Shown here one piece after another: positions 19,941 to 29,690 of a stretch of 64,000 nucleotides of DNA. The notes beneath the pieces were generated by a model. That model worked only from the letters and a program-made list of their open reading frames with translations. It did no database searches and had not been told where the DNA came from. A program made the translations under genes and the position numbers. Positions within the stretch are counted from its first letter, which is position 1. Every line of letters starts with the position of its first letter. The DNA comes from Novosphingobium sp. CECT 9465 (GTDB lineage Bacteria; Pseudomonadota; Alphaproteobacteria; Sphingomonadales; Sphingomonadaceae), in contig NZ_CAKLBX010000001.1 in the NCBI RefSeq assembly GCF_920987055.1, forward strand, positions 1-64,000, in the 5' to 3' direction.

Positions 19941-19972
19941 CCCCTCCGTAAAGGGAGGGGCGGGGGGTGGGT
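19941..19972. repeat. Intergenic GC hairpin with G-rich tail
   Basis: CCCCTCC / GGAGGGG arms around a short A-containing loop, followed by a G-rich tract ending GGTGGG. Looks like a short dispersed hairpin element; only one copy is in the window. Confidence 0.45.
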
Positions 19973-20010
19973 TTACGACCGCTGTATTTGCAAACAACAT
20001 AATCACCAAG

Positions 20011-20038
20011 AAAAAGGCCCACCCTTGGGGCAGGCCTT
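20011..20038 (-). terminator. Rho-independent terminator of clpA
   Basis: On the minus strand: AAGGCC-TGCCC / GGG-TGGGCCTT stem followed by TTTTT, 24 bases after the clpA stop. Confidence 0.8.
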
Positions 20039-20062
20039 GATCTTTTGCGGCTTGGCGGAAGC

Positions 20063-22426
20063 TTATTCGGCTTCGTCGGTGTTCGGCTCTTCCGTTGCGG
20101 CGGAACCGGCCTTGCCCTTCCTGGCCTTTTTCTTGACCAGCTTGGGCGCGGCCGGGGTCAGTTCGAAGGAGAGGGCATCTTCCTTCAGGCTGACGTGGAC
20201 TTCGCCGCCATTGGCCAGCTTGCCGAACAGCAGTTCCTCGGCCAGCGGCTTCTTCACCTTGTCCTGAATCAGCCGGGCCATCGGCCTTGCGCCATAGAGC
20301 TTGTCATAGCCCTTGCGCGCCAGCCATGCCCGCGCATCCGCATCGAACTGGATGTGGACGTTCTGATCGGCCAGTTGCAGTTCGAGCTGGAGCACGAACT
20401 TGTCGACCACGCGGCTGACCACTTCGGGCACCAGATAGGCAAACGGCACGATCGCATCGAGGCGGTTGCGGAATTCGGGGGTGAACATCTTCTTCACCGC
20501 TTCATCGCCCGCATCGGCCTTCGAAACATCGCCAAAGCCGATGCCCTGCCGCGCCATGTCCGATGCGCCCGCATTCGTGGTCATGATCAGCACCACGTTG
20601 CGGAAATCGACCGTCTTGCCGTGGTGGTCGGTCAGCCGCCCGTTGTCCATCACCTGCAGCAGGATGTTGAACAGGTCGGGGTGCGCCTTTTCGATTTCAT
20701 CAAGCAACAGCACGCAATGCGGCTGCTGATCGATGGCATCGGTGAGGAGGCCGCCCTGATCGAACCCGACATAGCCCGGAGGCGCACCGATCAGTCGGCT
20801 GACCGAGTGGCGCTCCATATATTCGGACATGTCGAAGCGTTGCAGCGGGATGCCCATGATCTGGGCAAGGCTGCGCGCGACTTCGGTCTTGCCGACGCCG
20901 GTCGGACCGCTGAACAGGAACGAGCCGATGGGCTTGTCGGCATCGCGAAGCCCTGCACGGCTGAGCTTCATCGCGCTGGACAGCACCTCGATGGCCTTGT
21001 CCTGCCCGAACACGAGCCGCTTGAGATCGCGCTCAAGATGTTCGAGCACCTTCTTGTCGTCGCTCGACACCGATTTGGGCGGGATTCGCGCCATCGTGGC
21101 GATCACCTGTTCGATCTCGCGCGCGGTGATCGTCTTCTTGCGCTTGTTCGGCGGCACCAGCATCTGCATCGCGCCCACTTCGTCGATCACGTCGATCGCC
21201 TTGTCGGGCAGCTTGCGGTCATTGATGTAGCGCGCCGAAAGCTCGACCGCTGTCTTGATCGCATCGGGGGTGTACTTGACCTTGTGATGGTCCTCGAATG
21301 CGGTGCGCAGACCTTTGAGGATCTTGATCGTATCCTCGATCGTCGGTTCATTCACGTCGATCTTCTGGAACCGGCGCAGCAGGGCGCGGTCCTTTTCGAA
21401 GTGATTGCGGAATTCCTTGTACGTGGTCGAACCGATGCAGCGAATCGTCCCGCCCGAAAGCGCGGGCTTGAGCAGGTTCGATGCATCCATCGCGCCGCCG
21501 CTGGTGGCGCCGGCCCCGATCACGGTGTGAATCTCGTCGATGAACAGCACCGCGTGCGGCATCTTTTCGAGTTCCGAGACGACCTGCTTGAGGCGTTCTT
21601 CGAAGTCACCGCGATAGCGCGTTCCGGCCAGGAGGCTGCCCATGTCGAGCGAATAGATCACCGCTTCGGACAGCACTTCGGGCACTTCGCCTTCGACGAT
21701 CTTGCGCGCAAGACCTTCGGCGATAGCGGTCTTGCCCACGCCCGGATCGCCCACGTAGAGCGGGTTGTTCTTCGAACGGCGGCACAGGATCTGGATCGTG
21801 CGATCCACTTCTGGACCACGGCCGATCAGCGGATCGACCTTGCCGCTCAGCGCTTTCTCGTTGAGATTTACGCAAAACTGGTCAAGCGCGGTTTCCTTCT
21901 TCTGGCCCTTGGCATCAGTCTTTTCTTCCTGCTGCTTGGGCGCCTCTTCCTCCGCGCCCTTGGCAGTCCGGCCATCGGCCTGGCGACCGCCCTTGCCGAT
22001 GCCGTGACTGATGAAGCTGACCGCATCCAGCCGACTCATGTCCTGCTGCTGGAGGAAATAGACCGCGTAGGAATCGCGTTCGGAAAACAGCGCGACCAGT
22101 ACGTTGGCCCCGGTCACGGTGTCCTTGCCCGATGACTGCACGTGCAGGATGGCGCGCTGGATTACCCGCTGGAACCCGGCAGTCGGCTGTGGATCGGCCT
22201 TTTCCTGCGTCTTGAGCGACTGGTATTCCTGATCGAGGTACTGGCGCACCACATCGCCGAGGTCCCCCAGATCAACGCCGCAAGCCTGCATGACTTGCGC
22301 CGCATCGGCATCGTCGATCAGCGCCAGCAGCAGATGCTCCAGCGTCGCGTACTCGTGGCTGCGCTCGGACGCGTTGGCGAGCGCGGTATGCAGCGTTTTT
22401 TCGAGGCTCTGTGCGAAACTGGGCAT
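20063..22426 (-). CDS. clpA: ATP-dependent Clp protease ATP-binding subunit ClpA
   Basis: Unfoldase that feeds proteins to ClpP. 787 residues: Clp-N repeats about 1-145, acidic/Lys-rich linker, AAA-1 with Walker A G-D-P-G-V-G-K-T and L-F-I-D-E-I-H, AAA-2 with G-P-T-G-V-G-K-T and L-L-D-E-I-E-K-A, then the ClpP-contact region I-G-F-G. A highly charged Lys/Glu tail ends the protein. Start at MPSFAQ matches homologues. The adaptor clpS, often adjacent, is not found here. Confidence 0.96.
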   Translation of the reverse strand: MPSFAQSLEKTLHTALANASERSHEYATLEHLLLALIDDADAAQVMQACGVDLGDLGDVVRQYLDQEYQSLKTQEKADPQPTAGFQRVIQRAILHVQSSGKDTVTGANVLVALFSERDSYAVYFLQQQDMSRLDAVSFISHGIGKGGRQADGRTAKGAEEEAPKQQEEKTDAKGQKKETALDQFCVNLNEKALSGKVDPLIGRGPEVDRTIQILCRRSKNNPLYVGDPGVGKTAIAEGLARKIVEGEVPEVLSEAVIYSLDMGSLLAGTRYRGDFEERLKQVVSELEKMPHAVLFIDEIHTVIGAGATSGGAMDASNLLKPALSGGTIRCIGSTTYKEFRNHFEKDRALLRRFQKIDVNEPTIEDTIKILKGLRTAFEDHHKVKYTPDAIKTAVELSARYINDRKLPDKAIDVIDEVGAMQMLVPPNKRKKTITAREIEQVIATMARIPPKSVSSDDKKVLEHLERDLKRLVFGQDKAIEVLSSAMKLSRAGLRDADKPIGSFLFSGPTGVGKTEVARSLAQIMGIPLQRFDMSEYMERHSVSRLIGAPPGYVGFDQGGLLTDAIDQQPHCVLLLDEIEKAHPDLFNILLQVMDNGRLTDHHGKTVDFRNVVLIMTTNAGASDMARQGIGFGDVSKADAGDEAVKKMFTPEFRNRLDAIVPFAYLVPEVVSRVVDKFVLQLELQLADQNVHIQFDADARAWLARKGYDKLYGARPMARLIQDKVKKPLAEELLFGKLANGGEVHVSLKEDALSFELTPAAPKLVKKKARKGKAGSAATEEPNTDEAE

Positions 22427-22630
22427 AGGTCTACTTTCTGGCTTGCGCCGGTGGGTTCCCTCTGCAGGCCGGCGAGAACCCGCAAAGAGAGAGTGCACGA
22501 GCGTGATTAACCGGGGCTAAACCACGCCTGGGTGCGATAACAGATGCCTGCAAGAAACCGGATTCTGGCCGGACAGGGGCAATGATTGCAATATGGGATG
22601 GCCGCCCGGCAAAAGGAAGGGCGGCGCGCG

Positions 22631-22849
22631 TCAACTTGTGGTGCCTGAAGGGGAAGGCGTTCGAAAGAGGGCGTCGGCAGCCACGCGGTGCGCGCTGGCC
22701 TTGTCGCGATGGGCCACGGTCCGGGCGATTTCCAGTTCGAGCAGGCGGATGCGCTCGTTCAGTTCCTGATGCGAAAACGGGTCGAGCACCTCGCTTGCCA
22801 GCTGGCTGGCCAGATCGCCTTTCGGGCGGGGGCGCTCGTCGAAGTCCAT
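22631..22849 (-). CDS. DUF1192 family protein
   Basis: 72 residues: D-F-D-E-R-P-R-P-K then an L-x-x-L-S/N-x-x-E-L-N-E-R-I-x-x-L-E-x-E-I-A-R coiled-coil segment, typical of this small alphaproteobacterial family. Function unknown. GACGGG precedes the ATG. Confidence 0.82.
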   Translation of the reverse strand: MDFDERPRPKGDLASQLASEVLDPFSHQELNERIRLLELEIARTVAHRDKASAHRVAADALFRTPSPSGTTS

Positions 22850-22963
22850 TGACCCGTCTTTCTCCTTCGCAGTGCACAATGTGCCTGTCCGTGGCTTGCT
22901 GTCAACGCCTTGCGTAGGCTAGCGATGCTGAATTGGTATTCGATGAAACATGAGGCTGCCGTG

Positions 22964-23962
22964 ATGACCGCCATTCCCGCGACGATGACGGCCATGGGCT
23001 GGGACGTGCCGGGAGGTCCAGAAGTGCTGCGGCCGCAGAGCGTGGCGGTGCCGCAACCGGGACCGGGACAGGTTCTGGTGAAGGTCGCCTATGCCGGGGT
23101 CAATCGCCCCGATGTGATCCAGCGGCAGGGGTTCTATCCGCCGCCCGCCGATGCCTCGCCACTGCCAGGTCTGGAGATTGCCGGGCAGGTGGTGGCGATG
23201 GGCGAGGGCGTGATCGTGCCCTTCATCGGGCAGAGCGTCTGCGCGCTGGTGGCGGGCGGGGGCTACGCCGAATATTGCCTTGCCGAAGCCGCGCAATGTT
23301 TCGACGCGGGCGATATTCCTTTGGCGGAAGCCGCGGCGATTCCCGAAACGCTGTTCACCGTTTGGCACAACGTGTTCGAGCGCGGCATGGTCGCTGGCGG
23401 GGAGACGATTCTCGTCCATGGCGGCACCAGCGGCATCGGTTCGATGGCGATTCTCCTGGGCAAGCTGTTCGACGTGACCGTCATCGCCACGTGTGGCGGG
23501 GCCGAGAAATGCGCGCAGGCGCTGGAAATCGGCGCGGCCCATGCGATCGATTACAAGACTGCCGATTTCGTCGAGGAAGTGGCCCGGATCACGGAAGGCA
23601 AGGGCGTGGAGATGGTGCTCGACATGGTCGCGGGAGATTATGTTGCGCGCAATCTCAAATGTCTGGCCGACGATGGCCGCCATGTGACGATCGCGGTGCA
23701 GGGCGGTGTGCGCGCGGAAATCAACATGGCCGAAGTCATGCGTCGCCGCCTGACGCTGACCGGATCGACGCTGCGCCCGCGCTCGAAAGCGTTCAAGGCC
23801 GCACTGGCGGAGGAAATCCGCGAAACCGTGTGGCCGATCATCGCTGCGGGAGAACTGCGCCCGGTCATGGACCAGTGCTTCCCCCTTGCCGAAGCTGCTG
23901 CCGCACACACCCGGATGGAGCAGGGTGCCCACGTCGGCAAGATCGTGCTGAAAGTGGGCTGA
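22964..23962 (+). CDS. NAD(P)H quinone oxidoreductase, PIG3/zinc-free MDR family
   Basis: 332 residues. Family features: P-G-G-P-E-V-L near the start, A-Y-A-G-V-N-R-P-D-V-I-Q-R-Q-G-F-Y-P-P-P, nucleotide-binding H-G-G-T-S-G-I-G, and no zinc-binding cysteines. Reduces quinones with NADPH. ATG 22964 has GAGG eight bases upstream. A hairpin terminator follows. Confidence 0.92.
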   Translation: MTAIPATMTAMGWDVPGGPEVLRPQSVAVPQPGPGQVLVKVAYAGVNRPDVIQRQGFYPPPADASPLPGLEIAGQVVAMGEGVIVPFIGQSVCALVAGGGYAEYCLAEAAQCFDAGDIPLAEAAAIPETLFTVWHNVFERGMVAGGETILVHGGTSGIGSMAILLGKLFDVTVIATCGGAEKCAQALEIGAAHAIDYKTADFVEEVARITEGKGVEMVLDMVAGDYVARNLKCLADDGRHVTIAVQGGVRAEINMAEVMRRRLTLTGSTLRPRSKAFKAALAEEIRETVWPIIAAGELRPVMDQCFPLAEAAAAHTRMEQGAHVGKIVLKVG

Positions 23963-23971
23963 TACGAAAAA

Positions 23972-23999
23972 GGCCGCCCGGTGTGGGGCGGCCATTTTC
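23972..23999. terminator. Bidirectional hairpin terminator
   Basis: GGCCGCCC / GGGCGGCC stem with A-run on the left and T-run on the right; serves the quinone oxidoreductase and the convergent trcR. Confidence 0.75.
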
Positions 24000-24023
24000 A
24001 TTAGTAAGCATAAGACCCGCGAA

Positions 24024-24728
24024 TCAGCTGTCTGACAGCCCTTCGGCGCGGCGGGCGGCGAGCCATGCCGCAGCTTCGGCTTCCTGCGCGGCTTCCGAAG
24101 CAGCCTTGGTGTGGGCCTGACGTTCGGCGCGCAGTTCCTCGATCAGGGCGTCGCGGTCAGTGCCGAGACGGATCGCGGCTTCGCCGTTGTCTTCAAAGCC
24201 TGCCTTCTTCGCGGCCTTGGCCACCAGCGCATCGAGTTCGCGCTGCGAACACAGACCCAGCGTGACCGGGTCTTTCGGATTGATGTTGCTGATGTTCCAG
24301 TGGCTGCGATCGCGGATCGCGGCGATGGTGGTGCGGGTGGTGCCGATCAGCTTGCCGATCTGTGCGTCCGACACTTCGGGGTGATTGCGCAGGATCCACG
24401 CGATGCCATCGGGCTTGTCCTGCCGCTTCGATACGGGGGTATAGCGCGGGCCTTTGGTGCGGCTGACCGAGATCGGCGCACGCTGCATCTTCAGCTTGTA
24501 TTCGGGGTTGGCCTGGCCCTTGTCGATTTCGGCCTGGTTGAGTTCGCCCGAATGGAGCGGATCGCGCCCGGTATACTTCTGCCCGGCGAGATCGTCGGCC
24601 ATGGCCTGCACTTCAAGGATGTGCAGTCCGCAGAATTCCGAAATCTGCTCGAAAGTCAGCGCGGTATTGTCGACGAGCCACGACGCGGTCGCATGCGGCA
24701 TCAGCGGATACGTGGGCTGGGTGCTCAC
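24024..24728 (-). CDS. trcR: Cell-cycle transcriptional regulator TrcR (DUF1013)
   Basis: 234 residues. The core begins P-L-M-P-H-A-T-A-S-W-L-V-D-N-T-A-L and includes F-C-G-L-H, Y-T-P-V-S-K-R-Q-D-K-P-D-G-I-A-W and a probable DNA-binding region I-G-K-L-I-G-T-T-R-T-T-I. Widely conserved in alphaproteobacteria. GTG at 24728 with GGGAGA upstream is the likely start. C-terminal 60 residues are Ala/Glu-rich. Confidence 0.85.
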   Translation of the reverse strand: MSTQPTYPLMPHATASWLVDNTALTFEQISEFCGLHILEVQAMADDLAGQKYTGRDPLHSGELNQAEIDKGQANPEYKLKMQRAPISVSRTKGPRYTPVSKRQDKPDGIAWILRNHPEVSDAQIGKLIGTTRTTIAAIRDRSHWNISNINPKDPVTLGLCSQRELDALVAKAAKKAGFEDNGEAAIRLGTDRDALIEELRAERQAHTKAASEAAQEAEAAAWLAARRAEGLSDS

Positions 24729-24783
24729 GGCGGTCTCCCGGAAAGGGCACACGCAAAGGCGTGCCGAAAAGGCGGATACAATA

Positions 24784-24812
24784 AGGGCCGCCCCTTGCGG
24801 AGCGGCCTTGCT
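24784..24812 (-). terminator. Terminator after the bactofilin gene
   Basis: AAGGCCGCTCC / GGGGCGGCCCTT hairpin on the minus strand with a short AT tail, between bactofilin and trcR. Confidence 0.6.
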
Positions 24813-24876
24813 TGTAGCCGATGTAGGACAGGACCGCCGAATCAGCAAGTCTTGAGTTTGCGCCGACAGCGGCGTT

Positions 24877-25281
24877 TCAGCTCACCAGAGTCAGTGCGGC
24901 TTCCCCGCCTGCATGGACACGGTGTGCGAATTTGCCATCCACTTGCGCGCCTTGCTCGATAGTCAGCGCATCGTAAGTCACGTCGCCATGAATGCGGGCC
25001 GATTTCAGTATCACCAGTTCGCCCGCTTCGATGGAGCCATGGACAGTGCCCGAAAGGCGCGCGCTCTGCGCCTTGATCGCGCCGGTGATGGTGCTCTTCT
25101 CGCCCTGCACCAGCGCGGCGCAGGTGATGTCGCCTTCGACCGTCCCGTCGATGTGCAGGTCGGCAGTGGCGGTCAGATCGCCCTTGATCGAAACATCGAT
25201 GCCCAGAATCGAGAACGTGGCGGCCATTGGATTACCCCCGGTGTGCTGGCGCTGATCCGGCGCGGGCTTCTTGTTGAACAT
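24877..25281 (-). CDS. Bactofilin (polymer-forming cytoskeletal protein)
   Basis: 134 residues. Bactofilin beta-helix of short repeats: D-G-T-V-E-G-D-I, L-S-G-T-V-H-G-S-I-E-A, I-H-G-D-V, ending near G-K-F. Forms non-nucleotide filaments at the membrane that place cell-wall enzymes. Starts inside the end of the M23 peptidase gene (50-base overlap), the recurring bactofilin/M23 pairing. Confidence 0.92.
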   Translation of the reverse strand: MFNKKPAPDQRQHTGGNPMAATFSILGIDVSIKGDLTATADLHIDGTVEGDITCAALVQGEKSTITGAIKAQSARLSGTVHGSIEAGELVILKSARIHGDVTYDALTIEQGAQVDGKFAHRVHAGGEAALTLVS

Positions 25282-26383
25282 TGCTGGCTGCCTCAAGGAA
25301 GGGGCGCGGGTTGACCGGACGGTCATTGATCCGCACCTCGAAATGAAGATGGGGGCCGGTAGAGCGGCCGGTACTGCCGATCTTGCCGATTTCCGCGCCT
25401 GCGTCGACCTTTTCGCCAACGCGGGCGCCTGTCCGCGACATGTGCGCGTAGCGCGTCATCAAGCCGTTGCCGTGGCTGACTTCGACGCAATTGCCATAGC
25501 CCTGCTTGACCCCGACGAAGCTGACCGTACCGGCGGCGGCTGCATAGATCGGTGCGCCCATCGGCCCGCGAAAATCAAGCCCTGCGTGAAAAGCCGGGCC
25601 GCCGCTGAACGGATCGGAGCGATAGCCGAAGCCGCTGGAGATATATTCGAGGCTGGCAGGCAGCGTGTTGGGAATGCGGGCAAGGCCTTTCTGCATCGCG
25701 GCCATGCGCTCAAGGCTGGCACCAAGGCGGGCGAAGCGCGGATCGATGGTTTCGTCGCGCCCGGTAAACAGGCGGATCAACGGACCGCCCTGCCCCTCGC
25801 GCGATGCGGCCCGCAGCATCGCGGGGTTGAGGCCGACCCGGCGAATCGCGGTTTCAGCGGCGGCAGAGCGGGCATCGGCATAGCGCGTCAGGCGTTCGAT
25901 GAATGCCAGCTGCCGCGCTTCGATGCGGGCGAGCCGACGTGCTTCGGGCAATTCCATGGAGATTTTGCGCACGGTCTTTTCCGCTTCGGCGCTGCTGTCC
26001 GATACGGTGCCCTGCGGCAGGTCTTTCGGCAGTTCGCCGATGGTGCCTTCAATCGCTTTCTCAATGAAATCCTGTCGGCGGGCGAGGTCATCGGCCACGC
26101 CGTCCAGCCCGCCGCGATACTTGTTCAACCGGCTTTCGCTCGAAGCCACCGCCGCTTCGCGCTGCAACAGCGCGGCATGATCCTGCGCCGAGGAGAACTG
26201 CGCGACCAGTGTCGCGGTCATCAGTCCCAGCCACAGCAGCACGGCGGCAGCGAAGCCGCCGGCAAGCGACATCTGCAGGCGTGGCGATATGCGGATGAAG
26301 CGCACCTGCCCGTGCGAGCGCATGAAGAACTCACGCTCCGGGAACCAGCTTCGTATTCGCGCCGCCACTTCGGACAGCTTCAT
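25232..26383 (-). CDS. M23-family peptidase paired with bactofilin
   Basis: About 383 residues. Short cytoplasmic N-terminus, TM helix about 42-62, a coiled-coil region to about 190, and a LytM domain with H-A-G-L-D-F and H-L-H-F-E zinc motifs intact. Cuts peptidoglycan cross-links. ATG 26383 chosen over TTG 26392. The overlap with bactofilin suggests coupled synthesis and joint localisation. Confidence 0.92.
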   Translation of the reverse strand: MKLSEVAARIRSWFPEREFFMRSHGQVRFIRISPRLQMSLAGGFAAAVLLWLGLMTATLVAQFSSAQDHAALLQREAAVASSESRLNKYRGGLDGVADDLARRQDFIEKAIEGTIGELPKDLPQGTVSDSSAEAEKTVRKISMELPEARRLARIEARQLAFIERLTRYADARSAAAETAIRRVGLNPAMLRAASREGQGGPLIRLFTGRDETIDPRFARLGASLERMAAMQKGLARIPNTLPASLEYISSGFGYRSDPFSGGPAFHAGLDFRGPMGAPIYAAAAGTVSFVGVKQGYGNCVEVSHGNGLMTRYAHMSRTGARVGEKVDAGAEIGKIGSTGRSTGPHLHFEVRINDRPVNPRPFLEAASNVQQEARAGSAPAHRG

Positions 26384-26627
26384 CGTAGGCAAGACTTGGC
26401 GACCCCGTCGACATTTTTGTTCACGATCCCGTTGGCGGGCGCGTTAGCGACGGGAACTGGACGTGGCGAATCGGATTGTGTCCAACCGGGCTGAACCGTG
26501 TGAGTCCCCCGATGAGTCGTTCCCGAAGGTGTGATTTGTCGCATTCGCCGGATCTGCGACGCTGTTGAGTCGCGCCGTATGACGCTGCCGGATGACAGGG
26601 CGTTCCTGCGATGATAGGGCGCTGCCC

Positions 26628-27914
26628 ATGTCCACGCAGCTTCAATCGCCCGTCGAATCCGTGACCGATATGGTCGAAGGCCTTGCCCGCGCCGCCCGCG
26701 CCGCCCGCGCCGCGCAGCGCCAGCTTGCACAGCTGGATGCCCCGGCAAAGGAGCATGCGCTCAAGCTTGCCGCCGAAGCCCTGCGCGGTGCCGAGGCTGA
26801 AATCCTTGCCGCCAATGCGCTGGACATGGCCAATGGTGCCGCCAACGGGTTGACGCCCGCGCTGCTCGACCGGCTCAAGCTGACGCCCGAACGCCTTGCC
26901 GGTGTTGCCGATGCGGTGGCGCAGGTTGCCGCGCTCGCCGATCCCGTGGGGCAGGTCATCGACGAAGCCGTCCGGCCCAACGGCATGGTGTTGCAGCGCG
27001 TGCGCGTGCCGGTTGGCGTGATCGGCATCATCTATGAAAGCCGCCCGAACGTGACCGCCGATGCCGCCGCGCTCTGCGTTCGATCGGGAAATGCCACGAT
27101 CCTGCGCGGCGGCACGGAAGCGGTCCATTCCAACCGTGCAATCCATGCTGCGCTGGTCAGGGGCCTGACTCAGGGCGGCGTACCTGCCGATGCGGTGCAG
27201 CTCATGCCCACGCAGGACCGTGCCGCCGTCGGCGCGATGCTGGCTGCGGCGGGCCTGATCGACATGATCGTGCCGCGCGGGGGCAAAAGCCTTGTCGCGC
27301 GGGTACAGGCCGATGCGCGCGTTCCGGTGCTGGCTCACCTTGACGGGATCAATCACACTTTCGTCCATGCCGCCGCCGATGCCGCGATGGCCAGGGCCAT
27401 CGCGCTCAACGCCAAGATGCGCCGCACCGGCATTTGCGGGGCGATGGAAACGCTGCTCATCGATGCGACCTATCCCGATCCTCACGGTCTGGTGGAACCG
27501 CTGATCGATGCCGGTTGCGAATTGCGCGGCGATGCGCGCGCCTGCGCCATCGATCCGCGCATAATGGCCGCCACGGATGACGACTGGGATACCGAATACC
27601 TCGAAGCGATTCTTGCGGTCGCCGTGGTCGACGGACTGGACGAGGCGCTTGCCCATATTGCCGCCCACGCATCGGGCCATACCGACGCCATCGTGACAGA
27701 CGATCAGGCCGTGGCGGACCGCTTCCTGGGCGAAGTCGATAGCGCCATCGTCATGCACAATGCCTCAAGCCAGTTCGCCGATGGCGGCGAGTTCGGCCTT
27801 GGCGCGGAAATCGGCATTGCCACCGGGCGGCTCCACGCGCGCGGGCCGGTGGCGCTGGAAGGGTTGACCACGTACAAGTGGCTGGTGCGGGGTTCCGGGC
27901 AGGTGCGTCCCTGA
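26628..27914 (+). CDS. proA: Gamma-glutamyl phosphate reductase
   Basis: Second step of proline synthesis: reduces glutamyl-5-phosphate with NADPH. 428 residues. Catalytic C270 in R-R-T-G-I-C-G; also [10 protein letters not shown] and [10 protein letters not shown]. Heads a conserved run to ctpA. Overlaps nadD by 37 bases. Confidence 0.96.
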   Translation: MSTQLQSPVESVTDMVEGLARAARAARAAQRQLAQLDAPAKEHALKLAAEALRGAEAEILAANALDMANGAANGLTPALLDRLKLTPERLAGVADAVAQVAALADPVGQVIDEAVRPNGMVLQRVRVPVGVIGIIYESRPNVTADAAALCVRSGNATILRGGTEAVHSNRAIHAALVRGLTQGGVPADAVQLMPTQDRAAVGAMLAAAGLIDMIVPRGGKSLVARVQADARVPVLAHLDGINHTFVHAAADAAMARAIALNAKMRRTGICGAMETLLIDATYPDPHGLVEPLIDAGCELRGDARACAIDPRIMAATDDDWDTEYLEAILAVAVVDGLDEALAHIAAHASGHTDAIVTDDQAVADRFLGEVDSAIVMHNASSQFADGGEFGLGAEIGIATGRLHARGPVALEGLTTYKWLVRGSGQVRP

Positions 27915-28552
27915 CCCTTACCGGACTTCTGGGCGGCAGCTTCAATCCCGCGCACGGCGGCCATCGCCGTATTTCGCTGTTTGCGCTCGATGCGCTGACG
28001 CTGGACGAAGTGTGGTGGCTGGTATCGCCCGGCAATGTGCTGAAGCCCGCCCAGGGCATGGCTCCGCTGCCCGCACGGCTGGCTTCGGCGCAGGCGCAAA
28101 CCCGCCGGGCACCGATCCGCGCGACAGCCATCGAACGCGAATTGGGCACCCTCTATACGGTCGATACCCTGCGCGCCCTGAAGCGGCGCTATCCCAAAAG
28201 GCACTTCGTATGGCTGATGGGGGCTGACAATCTTGCGCAGTTCCATCGCTGGAAAAACTGGCGGCAGATCGCAAGGGCGATGCCGATTGCAGTGATCGCG
28301 CGTCCGGGGTATGATGCACCTGCCTTGGCAAGCCCTGCCATGGCCTGGCTGCGCCGCTGGCGCCAGCGGCCCGGACAGTTCGTCTCCGGCGCAAAGCAGG
28401 CCGCCCCCGCGCTGACCATTCTTCGCTTCGATCCCGATACCCGGTCGGCCAGCGCGATTCGCGCCGCCGTTCCTGACTGGTCTGCCAGCTTTGGCACTGC
28501 CAGCCTGCGCGATCCGCTTACGCATCGCGCCGTGAATCGAGGCAAAACCTGA
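27878..28552 (+). CDS. nadD: Nicotinate-nucleotide adenylyltransferase
   Basis: Makes deamido-NAD from NaMN and ATP. About 224 residues. [11 protein letters not shown] nucleotidyl-transferase motif, M-G-A-D-N-L and a degenerate I-S-S-T-x-I-R equivalent in R-S-A-S-A-I-R. GTG 27878 lies within proA; no better start before the catalytic motif. Confidence 0.92.
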   Translation: MAGAGFRAGASLTLTGLLGGSFNPAHGGHRRISLFALDALTLDEVWWLVSPGNVLKPAQGMAPLPARLASAQAQTRRAPIRATAIERELGTLYTVDTLRALKRRYPKRHFVWLMGADNLAQFHRWKNWRQIARAMPIAVIARPGYDAPALASPAMAWLRRWRQRPGQFVSGAKQAAPALTILRFDPDTRSASAIRAAVPDWSASFGTASLRDPLTHRAVNRGKT

Positions 28553-28661
28553 CCGCGCATCCCCCGAAAACCGCCGCGCGCGCAAGGCGTCGCGTCGAAA
28601 CCCATGTGCAATTGAATCGTTATTCCTTGACTCTTGAGCCACGGAGGCCATTTCGCGCACC

Positions 28662-29075
28662 ATGACCAGCGTTCAACCTGTTTCGGCAAGCGCCGACAAA
28701 GCCAATAAAGTGTCTGCAATGGCCGATACCGCCCCACGCACTGCCGCCTTGCTGCACGATCTCGTGCTGGCGTCGCTCGATGATGACCAGGCGATGGATG
28801 TCGTCAGCCTCGCGCTCGAAGGCAAAAGCTCGATCGCCGATTACATGGTGATCGCATCGGGCCGCTCGACCCGGCAAGTGGCCTCGATGGCGCAGAAGCT
28901 GTCCGAACGGATCAAGCACGGCGGCTACGGCCACGTCCGCATCGAAGGCCTTCCCGCAGCCGACTGGGTGCTGGTCGACGCCGGCGACGTGGTGATTCAC
29001 CTGTTCCGCCCGGAAGTGCGTACGTTCTACAATCTCGAACGCATGTGGAACTTCGGAGACGCGGGCGCGGCCTGA
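28662..29075 (+). CDS. rsfS: Ribosomal silencing factor RsfS
   Basis: Binds ribosomal protein L14 and blocks subunit joining in starvation. 137 residues; family core A-D-Y-M-V-I-A-S-G-R-S-T-R-Q-V and G-x-x-A-D-W-V-L-V-D-A-G-D-V-V-I-H-L-F. GGAGG is 15 bases before ATG 28662; ATG 28719 is a shorter option. Confidence 0.93.
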   Translation: MTSVQPVSASADKANKVSAMADTAPRTAALLHDLVLASLDDDQAMDVVSLALEGKSSIADYMVIASGRSTRQVASMAQKLSERIKHGGYGHVRIEGLPAADWVLVDAGDVVIHLFRPEVRTFYNLERMWNFGDAGAA

Positions 29076-29111
29076 TAGAATTGTTGCCGCGGGCGTTTTG
29101 CATGGATTTGT

Positions 29112-29200
29112 TTCGCGCAGAGACGCTGAGGAAGCGGAGAGCGCAGAGAATTTGCAGGACGTGTTTGCGTCCTTCCTTTTTCCCGGCGCCTCTGCGCGAA
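29112..29200. repeat. Imperfect palindromic intergenic repeat, copy 1
   Basis: Bounded by the 11-base inverted pair TTCGCGCAGAG / CTCTGCGCGAA with an internal AGGACG / CGTCCT hairpin. Shares its ends and the AGGACGC unit with the element at 34050. Confidence 0.6.
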
Positions 29201-29257
29201 GCCCGTACTATCCCTTCGGGGATTCTCACGGCGCCAGACCCGCGCTAGACCCCGCTC

Positions 29258-29683
29258 ATGCTCCTCCACATCATCGCTCGCGGCAAGATTGGCCGTTCGC
29301 CCGAAGCGGAACTGGTGGATCGCTATGCCCGGCGCATTGCGTGGGGCTGGAAGGTTACCGAACTGCCCGATCGCGGCGGCCAGATTCCACCGCCGTCGCA
29401 AACCCCGTCGCGGACCGTGGCGATGGACGAGCGCGGCAAACAGCTTACCTCAAGCGAATTTGCCGCCATCCTTGGCCGCTGGCGCGATGATGGGGTGCGC
29501 GAAACGCGGTTCCTGATCGGCGCGGCGGACGGGCATGATGAGCCATTGCGCGATTCGGCCGATCTGTTGATCGCGTTCGGCAAGGCCACATGGCCGCACA
29601 TGCTGGCCCGCGCGATGCTTGCCGAACAGTTGTGGCGCGCCACCAGCATTCTTGCTGGCCATCCCTATCATCGCGAAGGATAG
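29258..29683 (+). CDS. rlmH: 23S rRNA (pseudouridine1915-N3)-methyltransferase RlmH
   Basis: 141 residues, SPOUT fold. Methylates Psi1915 in helix 69. Hallmarks: D-E-R-G-K-Q-L-T-S-S-E-F-A, F-L-I-G-A-A-D-G, H-M-L-A-R-A-M-L-A-E-Q-L-W-R-A and the C-terminal H-P-Y-H-R. Confidence 0.95.
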   Translation: MLLHIIARGKIGRSPEAELVDRYARRIAWGWKVTELPDRGGQIPPPSQTPSRTVAMDERGKQLTSSEFAAILGRWRDDGVRETRFLIGAADGHDEPLRDSADLLIAFGKATWPHMLARAMLAEQLWRATSILAGHPYHREG

Positions 29684-29690
29684 TGGCGGC

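Noticed and set aside
20045..22135. Long open frame antisense to clpA
   Set aside because: Shadow frame; clpA motifs are intact on the other strand.
26421..27758. Open frame antisense to proA
   Set aside because: Shadow of proA.
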